From the NCBI RefSeq assembly GCF_964642095.1, contig NZ_OZ209244.1, positions 1,798,001 through 1,862,000 on the forward strand: a stretch of 64,000 nt of DNA, written 5' to 3'. A program made the position numbers and the translations under genes. Under the pieces are notes generated by a model, which was not told the DNA's origin, made no database searches, and was given only the letters and a program-made list of their open reading frames with translations. The DNA comes from Fretibacterium fastidiosum (GTDB taxonomy: Bacteria; Synergistota; Synergistia; Synergistales; Aminobacteriaceae). This document shows, one piece after another, positions 25,382-34,178 of this stretch (position 1 is the first letter of the stretch; every line of letters starts with the position of its first letter).

Positions 25382-25539
25382 ATACCAATTTGCGTCTAAA
25401 GGGCAAGAAAGGCCCCCCTGCAAGGGGGGCTGCCCCGAAGGGGCTGGGGGGTGTTGAGCCTGAGAAACAACCCCTCCGGTTCGCTGACGCGAACCACCTC
25501 CCCTTTCAGGGGAGGCAATCATTAAACGCGAATTGGTAT
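25382..25539. mobile_element. MITE-like element, copy 2 (158 bp, upstream of pyrG)
   Basis: A short relative of the 21.3-kb element. Terminal inverted repeats are ATACCAATTTGCGTCTAA (25382-25399) and TTAAACGCGAATTGGTAT (25522-25539). The first 45 bp and last 45 bp correspond to the ends of copy 1 in inverted orientation, while the 174-bp palindromic core is absent, so it looks like an internally deleted derivative. The right end again gives TTGGTATAAG pointing toward pyrG, 47 nt before its ATG. No gene is seen in 25279-25586. Confidence 0.8.
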
Positions 25540-25586
25540 AAGTCGTCGAGAACTGTCAACCGTTAAGTCCAAGGGGGCATCGAGGA

Positions 25587-27197
25587 ATGGTGAAGTACGT
25601 CTTTATCACTGGCGGCGTGGTCTCCTCGCTGGGGAAGGGGATTACGGCCGGATCCGTGGGCACCCTGCTGAAAAAGCGGGGCCTGAAGGTCTCCATCCTC
25701 AAGGTGGACCCTTATTTGAACGTGGACGCCGGCACGATGAACCCCTTTCAACACGGTGAGGTGTTCGTGACGGACGATGGCGCCGAGACGGACCTGGACC
25801 TGGGGCACTACGAGCGCTTTATCGACGAGACGCTCAGCGAGCAGAACACGATCACGACGGGAAAGATCTACTCCAGCGTCATCGCGAGGGAACGCCGGGG
25901 GGACTATCTGGGGGGGACGGTGCAGGTGATCCCCCACATCACGAACGACATTCAGGAGCGCCTCGTGCGCGCCGGAGAAGGGCTTGACGTCCTGATCGTG
26001 GAGATCGGCGGCACCGTTGGCGACATCGAGAGCCAGCCCTTCCTGGAGGCGATACGCCAGATGGCGAACCGCGTCGGGCGGGAGAACGTCGTCTACTGCC
26101 ACGTCACGCTGATCCCGTGGCTCGAGGCGGCGCAGGAGCTCAAGACGAAGCCCACCCAGCACAGCGTCCAGGAACTGCGGCGCATCGGCATCCTGCCCAA
26201 CCTTCTCGTGTGCCGCACCAGTCACCCCATGGACCAGGGCATGAAGAACAAGATCGCGCTCTTCTGCACCGTCCCTTCCGAGGCGGTCATCGAGGTCATG
26301 GACGAGCCGACGATCTACAACGTGCCCATGGCCCTGCACCGGCAGAGGTTGGATGACCTGATCCTCCGCTACCTGGAGCTCCCCTGCGACGCGGAGCCCG
26401 ACCTCTCGGACTGGAGCCGCGTCGTGGACCGCTTCATGAACCCACAGGAATCCGTGGACATCGCGCTGGTGGGCAAGTACGTCCAGCACAAGGACGCCTA
26501 CCTCAGCGTGGTGGAGGCACTCCACCACGCGGGCATCCACCACGACGTGCGCGTCAAGGTCCACTCGGTCGAGGCGGAGGACCTGGACTCCTGCGACCTC
26601 GCGGGCGTCCTTGGCTCCATGGACGGCATCCTGATCCCCGGCGGGTTCGGTCCTAGGGGCGTGGAGGGCATGATCCGCGCCATTCAGTACGCGCGGGAGA
26701 ACCGGGTCCCCCTCCTGGGGATCTGCCTTGGGATGCAGATGATGGTGGTGGAGTACGCGCGCAACGTCTGCCACCTGCACGGCGCCCACAGCAAGGAGAT
26801 GGACCCCTCCACCCTGCACCCCGTCATCCACCTGATGGAGGAACAGCGGAACATCGACAGGCTGGGGGGGACGATGCGGCTGGGGGCCTACCCCTGCGAC
26901 CTGACGGAGGGGACGCTGGCCGCCCGCGCCTACGGGACGCTCCACATCTCGGAGCGCCACCGCCACCGCTACGAGTTCAACAACGCCTATCGCGAACGCC
27001 TGGAGGGGGCTGGGCTGAAGGTGGCCGGGGTCTGTCCGAAGCAGGACCTGGTGGAGCTGGTGGAGCTGCCGGGGCACCCCTGGTTCGTGGGCGGGCAGTT
27101 CCACGGGGAGCTGAAATCCCGACCGATCCGGCCCCATCCACTCTTCGCCGGCTTTGTGGGCATGGCCCTGGAGCGCCAGCGCGCGGACCGCGGTTAG
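25587..27197 (+). CDS. pyrG: CTP synthase
   Basis: Makes CTP from UTP, ATP and glutamine. The 536-residue enzyme has the synthetase domain start KYVFITGGVVSSLGKGI with its P-loop, the Mg/UTP loop DPYLNVDAGTMNPFQHGEVFV, and the C-terminal glutamine amidotransferase with nucleophile elbow LLGICLGMQMM. The triad His and Glu lie in QFHGELKSRP; most CTP synthases read FHPE here, so Pro is replaced by Gly while the catalytic residues stay. The ATG has AAGGGGGCATCGAGG upstream. A MITE-like repeat directly precedes the gene. Confidence 0.97.
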   Translation: MVKYVFITGGVVSSLGKGITAGSVGTLLKKRGLKVSILKVDPYLNVDAGTMNPFQHGEVFVTDDGAETDLDLGHYERFIDETLSEQNTITTGKIYSSVIARERRGDYLGGTVQVIPHITNDIQERLVRAGEGLDVLIVEIGGTVGDIESQPFLEAIRQMANRVGRENVVYCHVTLIPWLEAAQELKTKPTQHSVQELRRIGILPNLLVCRTSHPMDQGMKNKIALFCTVPSEAVIEVMDEPTIYNVPMALHRQRLDDLILRYLELPCDAEPDLSDWSRVVDRFMNPQESVDIALVGKYVQHKDAYLSVVEALHHAGIHHDVRVKVHSVEAEDLDSCDLAGVLGSMDGILIPGGFGPRGVEGMIRAIQYARENRVPLLGICLGMQMMVVEYARNVCHLHGAHSKEMDPSTLHPVIHLMEEQRNIDRLGGTMRLGAYPCDLTEGTLAARAYGTLHISERHRHRYEFNNAYRERLEGAGLKVAGVCPKQDLVELVELPGHPWFVGGQFHGELKSRPIRPHPLFAGFVGMALERQRADRG

Positions 27198-27230
27198 CCC
27201 TTTGGCCCAAGAGACAATGAGGGAGGTATA

Positions 27231-28430
27231 TTGACCTTGAAAAGAACGTTTTTGCTGTTGGCGGCCGCGTTGCTCCTCTCCATGGCCGTCCCCTGCGGCG
27301 CGGGGGCCAAGGACGGGGACAAGAGCTCCTCGGCGCAGATGATGGAGCACATCGAGACGATCGTGTACGGCGACACCTCCAAGGGAGGCCTCACGGAGCG
27401 GCTCTCCTCGGTGGAGGAGGCGCTGTTCGGCCGCAGCCTTCCGGGCACCATCGCCGAGCGCCATGCGGCGATCCTGAACTTCCTCGAGGTCGGCACGGAG
27501 GACCAGCCCTCAATGATCTTCAAGCTGGGGGTCGCGGAGTGGATCGTCAACAAGAAGATCTACGCCTCCCGATCGGCCGTCAGCCGCCTCGAGACGCTGG
27601 AAGCGGACCTGGACGGGGAGGTCCAGCACGGCAAGCCCATCGCGATGCGGGTGGAACACCTCCTGTCCACGCTGGTGACGGACCCCGTCACCTTCCGTGT
27701 GGTCACCCTTCCGGGCAACGTGCCGCTGAGGCTGCGCTTTATGGACGAGCTGAGCCCGGCCAAGAACAGGGAAGGGGACCAGGTTCGCATCGAGCTGACG
27801 AACGACCTGGTCGTGGACCAGTGCCTTGTGGCCCCCGCCGGTTCCCTGGTCCTGACGGAGGTCCGCGAGGTGGTGAAGCCCCGCGTGTTCGGCGTTCCGG
27901 GCGAGGTGCGCCTGACGTTCAACGGATTGAAGCCCCTGGGGCCCCAGCGCCCCCCGGTGGCCGTCGGCGAAGCGGCGAAGAAGGCCATTGACGAGGCCCG
28001 CAAGACGGGAGACCGCGGCGAGGGCGCCATCGTCGGCGCCGGGGCGGCTAGCATTGCCGGCGCTGCGCTGCTGGGGCCCGTTGGGCTGATCGGCGGCCTC
28101 TTTATCCGCGGCAACTCCATCCGGATCCCGGAGGGCTCCATCACCTTCGTGCAGACTTCGGGCGACGTGGAGGTCTACGCCTACCCCATCCCCGACAGCC
28201 TGCGCGTAGACCCACTGTCCGCCATTCAGCAGAGCGTCCGGGGGGGCGACGCGCCGCGTCCGTCGGACCCATCGCAGGCTCCCTCTTACGACCCGGACCG
28301 CGACACCATCATCAAGAGCGACAAGATCCTGAACCCGGAGAGGACCCGTCGAACCGCCCCGCCGGAGACGACGGAGGACGGAGGAGCGCCGGGCAACTTT
28401 GATCTGCCGCCGGAGCAGAAGGTGCGCTGA
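27231..28430 (+). CDS. Exported protein of unknown function with glycine-rich hydrophobic segment
   Basis: I do not recognise the family. A signal peptide is clear (TFLLLAAALLLSMAVP, cleavage after CGAGA). The middle has a beta-rich domain with LRLRFMDELSPAKNREGDQV and VLTEVREVVKPRVFGVPGEV, recalling envelope proteins that describe trafficking or stability of surface polymers, but that is only an impression. Near residues 265-300 there is a Gly/Ala-rich hydrophobic hairpin (GAASIAGAALLGPVGLIGG) that could insert in a membrane. The C-terminus is Pro-rich and disordered. It starts at TTG 27231 with GAGGGAGGTATA before it, and is followed within 4 nt by the next exported-protein gene and then lptC-lptD. 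Confidence 0.7.
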   Translation: MTLKRTFLLLAAALLLSMAVPCGAGAKDGDKSSSAQMMEHIETIVYGDTSKGGLTERLSSVEEALFGRSLPGTIAERHAAILNFLEVGTEDQPSMIFKLGVAEWIVNKKIYASRSAVSRLETLEADLDGEVQHGKPIAMRVEHLLSTLVTDPVTFRVVTLPGNVPLRLRFMDELSPAKNREGDQVRIELTNDLVVDQCLVAPAGSLVLTEVREVVKPRVFGVPGEVRLTFNGLKPLGPQRPPVAVGEAAKKAIDEARKTGDRGEGAIVGAGAASIAGAALLGPVGLIGGLFIRGNSIRIPEGSITFVQTSGDVEVYAYPIPDSLRVDPLSAIQQSVRGGDAPRPSDPSQAPSYDPDRDTIIKSDKILNPERTRRTAPPETTEDGGAPGNFDLPPEQKVR

Positions 28431-28434
28431 CGCC

Positions 28435-29637
28435 TTGATTCAGTGGGTGTCCAGTGTCTGCCCGCGGCGCCTGAGGGGAGGGCGATGGAGGTCGTCCCTC
28501 CTTGTCGCGGTGCTGTTGGCCCTTGGCTTGACGTGCTCCCGCCGGGCAGGGGCCCAGGAGGCTCCGGACGAGGCGTTTCGCATCCTGGAGCGGTGTACGG
28601 CGGCGCACTGGGGGCAGGACTGCTACGTTTGGGTGCTCCACTACCCGGAGGCGCTGATTGAGCCCTGGGTGGAGGCCGAGGCGGCCCGCCGGGGCATGAC
28701 GGAGGTCCAGAAGGAGGCCTATCGGAGCGCCTTCGTCGCGGACCTTCGCCTGGACAGCTCGGAGGCCTTTCTGGTGAGCGTCTACTCCTTCGGGGCGGCC
28801 CCCGTGAGCCTGACGCCGGTGCCGGACAACGTGGCGCTCCTGACCTCGTCGGGCGAACGCCTTCGCCCCGTCCGCTACGACTCCGCCTTGGACGCGCCCG
28901 CGTCCGGCGTCGTGCAGGGGCTCGTGTTCTTCCCCAAACAGGCGGACGACGACCTTGCCCTGGTGATCCGGGGGATCGGGGGAGGGGGCGAGCGTGTCTT
29001 CGCCTTCAGCCCCCTGGAGGTCAGGGAGCCTGAAGCCCCGGAGGCCCCCGCGGCCCCGGAGGTGGTGGTCGTGGACCTCCCCTCCAGGGGAAAAAAGTCC
29101 GTCCGCAAGGTGACGCCCAGGCCGCCGTCGGGGGAGCAGCCGAAGGTCATCAAGCCGAAGGAGCCCATCCCGCCCGCTGCCCCGCGTCCCATCCCCCCGC
29201 TGCTCTCCGAGGACTCGCGCGGCATGGCGGACTTCGTGAGGTCCGTTCGGGAGCGGGGTGCGGCTTCCGGGGACGCCCCCTCTTCGGGCCGCAGCGGGGG
29301 AGGGACGCCCAGGCAGCTGAATGAGGAGAACTCCTACGTGAGCCGCGAACAGGTGCTGCGGCAGTTCCTGAGCCTGTGGGCCGCCAATCGCGCCGGGGAG
29401 ATGTACGACATGCTCTCGGACGCCTCCCGGCGGGTCATCTCCCGCGAGAACTTCGCGAAGGAGGTGGCGCGGGCCGCGGAGTTTCGCGCCGGCCTGAAGG
29501 AGGAGTACCGCATCGAGTGGATCGGCGAGGAGCGGGCGAAGGTGATCACCGACCGGAGGGTATTGATGTTCCGCTCCCTGGTGACGCGCACCCTGGGCAT
29601 CGTGCGCGAGGGGATGGCGTGGAAGGTCGTCTGGTGA
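28435..29637 (+). CDS. Exported protein with Pro-rich linker and C-terminal NTF2-like domain
   Basis: Unrecognised 400-residue protein. The N-terminus has a signal peptide (SSLLVAVLLALGLTCS) after a basic stretch. Residues about 40-190 form one soluble domain, then comes a Pro-rich linker (KVIKPKEPIPPAAPRP), and the last 100 residues (SREQVLRQFLSLWAANRAG to the end VREGMAWKVVW) have the look of an NTF2-like fold with a terminal Trp strand. The TTG at 28435 keeps it just 4 nt after the previous stop. Its placement before lptC-lptD hints at an envelope role, without proof. Confidence 0.68.
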   Translation: MIQWVSSVCPRRLRGGRWRSSLLVAVLLALGLTCSRRAGAQEAPDEAFRILERCTAAHWGQDCYVWVLHYPEALIEPWVEAEAARRGMTEVQKEAYRSAFVADLRLDSSEAFLVSVYSFGAAPVSLTPVPDNVALLTSSGERLRPVRYDSALDAPASGVVQGLVFFPKQADDDLALVIRGIGGGGERVFAFSPLEVREPEAPEAPAAPEVVVVDLPSRGKKSVRKVTPRPPSGEQPKVIKPKEPIPPAAPRPIPPLLSEDSRGMADFVRSVRERGAASGDAPSSGRSGGGTPRQLNEENSYVSREQVLRQFLSLWAANRAGEMYDMLSDASRRVISRENFAKEVARAAEFRAGLKEEYRIEWIGEERAKVITDRRVLMFRSLVTRTLGIVREGMAWKVVW

Positions 29638-29674
29638 GGTCGGGTTCAGGCGTCTTGCCGGAGAGGGGGCAGCC

Positions 29675-30226
29675 ATGAAGGTCAGTCGGGTAAAGGTCGG
29701 CATGGGCGTCCTCGTCGTCGGCATCGTGGCGCTCGTGCGCTACGCGATGCGGGACATGCGGCTCGACGTGGACCTCCTGCGGGAGGGGCTGATGAACATA
29801 CCGGGCCTCGTCATGGAGAACATGCAGCTGGCTCGCGAGGTGTCGGGCGACGTCTGGCACGTCCGCGTCCCCTACCTGGAGCGCAGGGGAGAGCTCGTCG
29901 CCGTCCGGTCGGTGGACGTCCGCCGGCAGATCAGGGAGGGCGGGGAGTGGTATCTTTTCGGCGCGGAGGGCGTCTACTCCAACGACGAGAGGACGGCCTG
30001 CGTCAACGGCCTCCTGGGGACGCTCGAGGCGCCCGCCCGAATCTGGAACCTGGAGAGCCCCCGGCTGCTCTGGTCCGAGGCCAGCGGCGACTTCGTCTTT
30101 CCCAGAGGGCTGACGCTCTACGACGACGAGTTTCTCCTGTCGGCTCCGGAGGCCAGCATGGACCGGACGGGAGTGGTCCTATTGGAAAAAGGAGGTCAGC
30201 TCCAATGGACGAAACCCTTGGGATGA
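29675..30226 (+). CDS. lptC: LptC-like LPS export protein
   Basis: Probable bitopic inner-membrane protein of the lipopolysaccharide transport bridge. It has one N-terminal membrane segment (VGMGVLVVGIVALVRYA) followed by a periplasmic beta-jellyroll-like domain with repeated short strands (VWHVRVPYLERRGELVAV, EWYLFGAEGVYSNDE). Length 183 is close to LptC. Sequence similarity is weak, and the call rests on architecture and on the 22-nt overlap with lptD. ATG 29675 has GAGAGGGGGCAGCC upstream. Confidence 0.7.
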   Translation: MKVSRVKVGMGVLVVGIVALVRYAMRDMRLDVDLLREGLMNIPGLVMENMQLAREVSGDVWHVRVPYLERRGELVAVRSVDVRRQIREGGEWYLFGAEGVYSNDERTACVNGLLGTLEAPARIWNLESPRLLWSEASGDFVFPRGLTLYDDEFLLSAPEASMDRTGVVLLEKGGQLQWTKPLG

Positions 30227-31920
30227 CGGGGGCAAAGGGCGTCTCTGTCCGGGGCCTTGCGGCCGCGGCGCGGACTTTGGCGCTTGTGCTCCTCTTGATG
30301 GCTTCAGCGTCCCTTCCCGCTCAGGGGGCGGACGAGAAGGTGGTCCTGAACGCGGACCGCGTCTCCTTCAACGACGCGACGGGGCAGGCCAGGGCGGAGG
30401 GGAAGGCGAGCCTGAGCTACCAGGGGACGACGATCCAGGCGGAGCGCATCGACTACGACGCCGAGACTCAGAAGGTGCAGGCCATGCCGCTGCCGGGGGA
30501 GCGGGTGATCATGAGCCGGGAGGGCAGGTCGCTGCTGGGGGACCACCTGGACTACGACCTGGTGAACCAGGAGGGGGTGATGACCGGCGCCGCCACGAAG
30601 ATGCCCCTCCAGGACGGGACGCTCTACGTCTACGGCGGGGAGATCAACGTCATGCCCTGGGACATGGCCGTGGAGCGCGGGGTCGTGAAGGGACGGGTCG
30701 GTGGCTCCGAGGACTACGTCGCTCAGTGGCGGCAGGTTTCTCTGACGACCTGCGTGCTGGACCATCCCCACTACCACCTGGAGTCGAAGAGCATCTCCTT
30801 CGTCCCCGGCAAGCGCATCGTGGCGAAGAAGCCTCGAATCTACCTGGGCAGGACCTACATCATGACCTCCCCGCTGGACTACGTGGTGCAGATCAAACGG
30901 CGGGCGGTGCGCTACTCCGTGCTCCCCTACGTTCAGCACAGCGACTCCCGCGGCACCGGTGGCGGCCTGACGGGAACTTTGGCATGGGAGACGGGGTCCT
31001 TCTCGCTGGGCTTCGCCTGGGCGGGCAGGAGCGGGGCCGAGTGGCTCTTCTCGGTGGAGCAGGACCTGGGCCACAACTTCAGCCTCCTGGCCCAAATGGA
31101 GTACTCGTGGGACGACGCCTGGTCGGAGACGATCTGGCGCCCCTCCGCCTCCCTGATCTACGAGCGCGACGGCTGGCGCGCGCGGCTGAACTGGCGGCGG
31201 GACGAGTACGTGGAGGACCAGAAGGACTCCCTCCACAAGTATAAGGGACGCCTGGACCGCGAGCCGGAACTGGTCCTCCAGACCCCGTGGTTCAGGACCT
31301 CCCCCTGGGCCTGGCTCAGCCTGGCCGCCTCCTTCGGCAGCTATCGGGAGAAGCTCCTGGCTCAGGAAGGGGATTTCACGTCCCGGTGGGGACTCGAGGC
31401 CCACAGCTATTTCGAGAGGCCTCTCAGCCCGGAGGTGGAACTCTTTGCGGACCTGAGGGGCGCCGCCTGGTTCTACGACCGGGACGACGCGGACCAGCAG
31501 ATGCTCAAGAGCTTCGTGGGACTGCGCTATCGCCTGGGGGCCTTCGAGATGGGCTCCGCCTACGAGCGCCGGTATGCGTGGGGGAAGAGCGCCATGCTGT
31601 GGGACCAGTATCGGAGTGCGGAGAGGATTCACCAGAAGGTGCGCTTCCCGTTGGGGCGCGAGGTCTATGCGGCGTTCCGGGGGAGCTACGACCTGGAAGA
31701 GGCCATGATGGACGAGGCGATCTACAGCCTTCAATGGTCCACCGACTGCATGTTGTGGGACCTGCACTTCATGGACGACCGGACGTCGGGGAACGACGAC
31801 AAGGTGGGGCTGTCGCTCTCCATCCTGGCCTTCCCCGACCGGGACGCTTCTCTGGGCCAGAGCCTCGCCCAGGACCCCTTCCTCCGTCCGAGGGATATCC
31901 CCAGGGAAAGCAAAAGGTAA
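30205..31920 (+). CDS. lptD: LptD/OstA-like LPS assembly outer-membrane protein
   Basis: Outer-membrane beta-barrel that inserts lipopolysaccharide, showing the organism is diderm. A signal peptide (TLALVLLLMASASLPAQGA) is followed by an OstA/LptA jellyroll (VVLNADRVSFNDATGQARAEG, about residues 40-150) and a long barrel with alternating aromatic strands (WRPSASLIYERDGWRARLNW, VELFADLRGAAWFYDRDD). At 571 residues it is shorter than the proteobacterial protein (about 780). ATG 30205 has GGAGG nine bases upstream, inside lptC; an open frame extends further 5' but lacks a start signal. Cysteines needed for the E. coli type of disulfide pairing are few. Confidence 0.85.
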   Translation: MDETLGMTGAKGVSVRGLAAAARTLALVLLLMASASLPAQGADEKVVLNADRVSFNDATGQARAEGKASLSYQGTTIQAERIDYDAETQKVQAMPLPGERVIMSREGRSLLGDHLDYDLVNQEGVMTGAATKMPLQDGTLYVYGGEINVMPWDMAVERGVVKGRVGGSEDYVAQWRQVSLTTCVLDHPHYHLESKSISFVPGKRIVAKKPRIYLGRTYIMTSPLDYVVQIKRRAVRYSVLPYVQHSDSRGTGGGLTGTLAWETGSFSLGFAWAGRSGAEWLFSVEQDLGHNFSLLAQMEYSWDDAWSETIWRPSASLIYERDGWRARLNWRRDEYVEDQKDSLHKYKGRLDREPELVLQTPWFRTSPWAWLSLAASFGSYREKLLAQEGDFTSRWGLEAHSYFERPLSPEVELFADLRGAAWFYDRDDADQQMLKSFVGLRYRLGAFEMGSAYERRYAWGKSAMLWDQYRSAERIHQKVRFPLGREVYAAFRGSYDLEEAMMDEAIYSLQWSTDCMLWDLHFMDDRTSGNDDKVGLSLSILAFPDRDASLGQSLAQDPFLRPRDIPRESKR

Positions 31921-31925
31921 AGACC

Positions 31926-31960
31926 GGGCGAAGCGGCCACCGGTTTCGCCCGCCTGGTTT
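31926..31960 (+). terminator. Possible terminator after lptD
   Basis: GGGCGAA (31926-31932) pairs with TTCGCCC (31945-31951), followed by GCCTGGTTTTAT. The T-run is short and overlaps the next -10 box, so strength is uncertain. Confidence 0.5.
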
Positions 31961-31966
31961 TATAAT
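31961..31966 (+). promoter_or_regulatory. -10 box for the class IV aminotransferase gene
   Basis: TATAAT 20 nt upstream of the ATG at 31986. No convincing -35. The short leader would carry the GAGGGACGC ribosome-binding region. Confidence 0.45.
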
Positions 31967-31985
31967 GAAGTGAGGGACGCTTCTC

Positions 31986-32807
31986 ATGAAACTGTGTTAC
32001 GTGAACGGACGTTTCACCCCGCCGGAGGAGGCGGCGCTCCCGTTGAGCGACCTCCTCGTCCAGCGGGGCGTCGGCGTCTTTGAAGTGATCGGGACCTATG
32101 GAGGGCGGCCGCTTCTCTTGACGCCTCACCTGGAGCGCCTCCTGAACGGGGCGGAGCGCGAGCGCATCCGCCCGACGCTCTCCATGGAGGACATGAAGCG
32201 CCTGGTGCGCGAGGGGCTGGCCCGGGCCGGGGGCGACGTTCAGGTCAAGGTGTACCTGTCGGGAGGCGACGTCTTCGACGACGTGGAGGGCTTTACGGCC
32301 CCCCGCTTCTTCATGATCTTCGAGGAGCTCTCCCCGCCCCCCCGCAAGGCCTACGAAGAAGGTGTTGCCCTGGCGCCCCTGCCCTTCGGGCGGAAAGACC
32401 CCGCCGTGAAGAGCGTGGACTACCGCACGACCTATGCCCTGTCGCGGTCTGGCGCCTTTGAGGTGCTCTACTGCCCCGACGGGGAGATCACGGAGGCGGG
32501 GCACAGCACCTTTTTCCTCGTCCTGGAGGGTCGGCTTGTGACGGCCCCCCTCTCCCGCGTGCTGAAGGGGACGACGCGGAGCGTCATTCTGGAGTTGGCC
32601 CGCGCCGAGGGGATCGAGACGCAGGAGCGCTGCCCGCGCGTTGACGAGCTGCCGCGCGCCAGCGAGGCCTTCATCACGGGGAGCGTGAAGAAGGTGCTGC
32701 CCGTGGTCCGGGTCGGGGAGCAGCGGATTGGGACCGGGCGGCCGGGGCCGGTGGCCGCACGGCTTCTGAAGCTCTACCTGGACCGCATTCAGAACTGGCT
32801 GGAGTGA
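31986..32807 (+). CDS. Class IV PLP-dependent aminotransferase (BCAT / D-amino-acid transaminase / ADC lyase family)
   Basis: Fold-type IV PLP enzyme of 273 residues. The N-terminal pattern CYVNGRFTPPEEAALPLSD and RGVGVFEVIGTYGG matches the family, the Schiff-base Lys is K142 in PAVKSVDYRTTY, and the phosphate-binding C-part contains ITEAGHSTFFLV and KGTTRSVILELA, then EAFITGSVKKVLPV. The substrate cannot be settled from sequence: branched-chain amino acid aminotransferase, D-amino-acid transaminase and aminodeoxychorismate lyase share these motifs. It is followed after 55 nt by a phosphate acyltransferase gene, which fits amino-acid fermentation. Confidence 0.85.
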   Translation: MKLCYVNGRFTPPEEAALPLSDLLVQRGVGVFEVIGTYGGRPLLLTPHLERLLNGAERERIRPTLSMEDMKRLVREGLARAGGDVQVKVYLSGGDVFDDVEGFTAPRFFMIFEELSPPPRKAYEEGVALAPLPFGRKDPAVKSVDYRTTYALSRSGAFEVLYCPDGEITEAGHSTFFLVLEGRLVTAPLSRVLKGTTRSVILELARAEGIETQERCPRVDELPRASEAFITGSVKKVLPVVRVGEQRIGTGRPGPVAARLLKLYLDRIQNWLE

Positions 32808-32862
32808 GGGGGCGGCCCCCTGACATATTCGCAAATCTCATTTTGAAGGAGGATGCTGCATT

Positions 32863-33792
32863 ATGGAACAGATTCGTTCGTTGTCGCAGTTGATCGAGGG
32901 AGCGAAGAAGCTCTGCGCCGAGAAGGGGAAGAAGCGCCTCTCCGTGGCTATGGCGGAGGATGCGGGGCTGATCGCCGCCATCGAGGAGGCCCGCAAGGCC
33001 GGGATGGTGGAGGCGACGCTGGTGGGCAACCCCGACAGGGTCAGGGCCTGCATCCAGGAGGCGGGCGCCTCCGAGAAGGACTACAACGTCATCGAGGAGC
33101 GCAATGAGGCGAAGTGTGGCATCGTGGCCGTGACGGAGGTCTCCGCGAAGCGCGCTGACATCTACATGAAGGGCCAGCTCCACACGGACCATTTCCTGCG
33201 GGGAATGCTGAACAAAGAGGTCGGCCTCCGCAGCGGCAAGACCATCTCCCACTGCTATTTCCACCACATCCCCGGCTACGACCGCGTCCTCTTCATCGCC
33301 GATGCCGCGTTCAACATGTACCCCGACGTGAAGCAGAAGGCCGACATCCTTCAGAACACGGTGAACTTCGCGCGGGCGCTGGGCGTGGAGTGCCCGAAGG
33401 TGGCCTGCCTCGCGGCGGTTGAGGTGGTGAACCCGGACATGCCCTGCACGCTGGACGCCTGCGCGCTGGTCCAGATGAACCAGCGCGGCCAGATCCGAAA
33501 CTGCATCGTGGACGGCCCCCTGGCCCTGGACAACGCCATCAACGAGGAGGCCGCGAAGATCAAGAAGATCAACTCGCCGGTGGCCGGACATGCGGACATC
33601 CTGTTCGTGCCCCAGATCGAGGTGGGGAACGTCCTGGCGAAGTCCATCACCTACTTTTCCAGGGACAGCGAGACGGCGGGGCTCATCATCGGCGCTGCGG
33701 CGCCCGTGATCCTCACGAGCCGCGCGGACCCGATGCGCGCGAAGCTGCTCTCCATCGCCGGCGCGGTGATGATGGCACACCACAAGGGGTAG
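32863..33792 (+). CDS. ptb: Phosphate acyl (butyryl/acetyl) transferase
   Basis: PTA_PTB family enzyme that moves acyl groups between CoA and phosphate. The 309-residue size and stretches such as AMAEDAGLIAAIEEARKAG, MKGQLHTDHFLRGML, FHHIPGYDRVLFIADAAFN and NVLAKSITYFSRDSETAGLI match phosphate butyryltransferase more than the longer Pta. With an acyl kinase it would yield ATP from branched or butyryl-CoA made in amino-acid fermentation, but no kinase gene lies nearby. ATG 32863 follows GAAGGAGGATGCTGC, a strong ribosome-binding site. Confidence 0.9.
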   Translation: MEQIRSLSQLIEGAKKLCAEKGKKRLSVAMAEDAGLIAAIEEARKAGMVEATLVGNPDRVRACIQEAGASEKDYNVIEERNEAKCGIVAVTEVSAKRADIYMKGQLHTDHFLRGMLNKEVGLRSGKTISHCYFHHIPGYDRVLFIADAAFNMYPDVKQKADILQNTVNFARALGVECPKVACLAAVEVVNPDMPCTLDACALVQMNQRGQIRNCIVDGPLALDNAINEEAAKIKKINSPVAGHADILFVPQIEVGNVLAKSITYFSRDSETAGLIIGAAAPVILTSRADPMRAKLLSIAGAVMMAHHKG

Positions 33793-33818
33793 CGCGGACT
33801 GGCAACAGCGACATCGAC

Positions 33819-33843
33819 GGCGGGGGCCTGCGTGGCCCCCGCC
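33819..33843. terminator. Strong GC hairpin after ptb
   Basis: GGCGGGGGCC (33819-33828) pairs perfectly with GGCCCCCGCC (33834-33843). The following bases (GCTTTCG) are not T-rich, so it may be a weak terminator or an mRNA 3'-end stabiliser. Confidence 0.6.
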
Positions 33844-33947
33844 GCTTTCGTGTGCCGGGAGTGGGACAGACTTGTCGTGATCTCCGTGGCCAGGTCGTAT
33901 CCCGTCTCCTGCGGTAAGTGTATAATGAGGACCAGGAGGTGTGCTCT

Positions 33948-34160
33948 ATGTCCATCGCCGTGTCCGAAGTGAGTGCCAACTTGAAGAAGCCCCTTGCACC
34001 TGTAGGAGCGAAAGGAATTGATGTTGCAAAGGGCGGCAGGGGAGCAGCGAAGCTATCAACCCCATGTCAGGATCGGGTGGACGTCGCGAAATCCCTCTTT
34101 GGAGTCCTTGCTGCAGACGTCACTTTGGAAGAGGCCATGGAGGAGAGGCGGAGCCGCTAG
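33948..34160 (+). CDS. Orphan antitoxin-like small protein
   Basis: A 70-residue protein with an excellent ribosome-binding site (GGAGGTGTGCTCT then ATG 33948) and its own TATAAT at 33921-33926. The C-terminal VDVAKSLFGVLAADVTLEEAMEERRSR region, read in two pieces (AKSLFGVLAADVTLE, EAMEERRSR), resembles the tails of type II antitoxins such as Phd/RelB-like proteins, where LxGxLxxDxxLEEAxxERL is common. No toxin gene follows; the next gene is on the opposite strand 18 nt away. The start at 33918 offered by the open frame lies inside the promoter and is unlikely. Function is inference. Confidence 0.55.
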   Translation: MSIAVSEVSANLKKPLAPVGAKGIDVAKGGRGAAKLSTPCQDRVDVAKSLFGVLAADVTLEEAMEERRSR

Positions 34161-34178
34161 GGGATTTGGCGCCGGACG

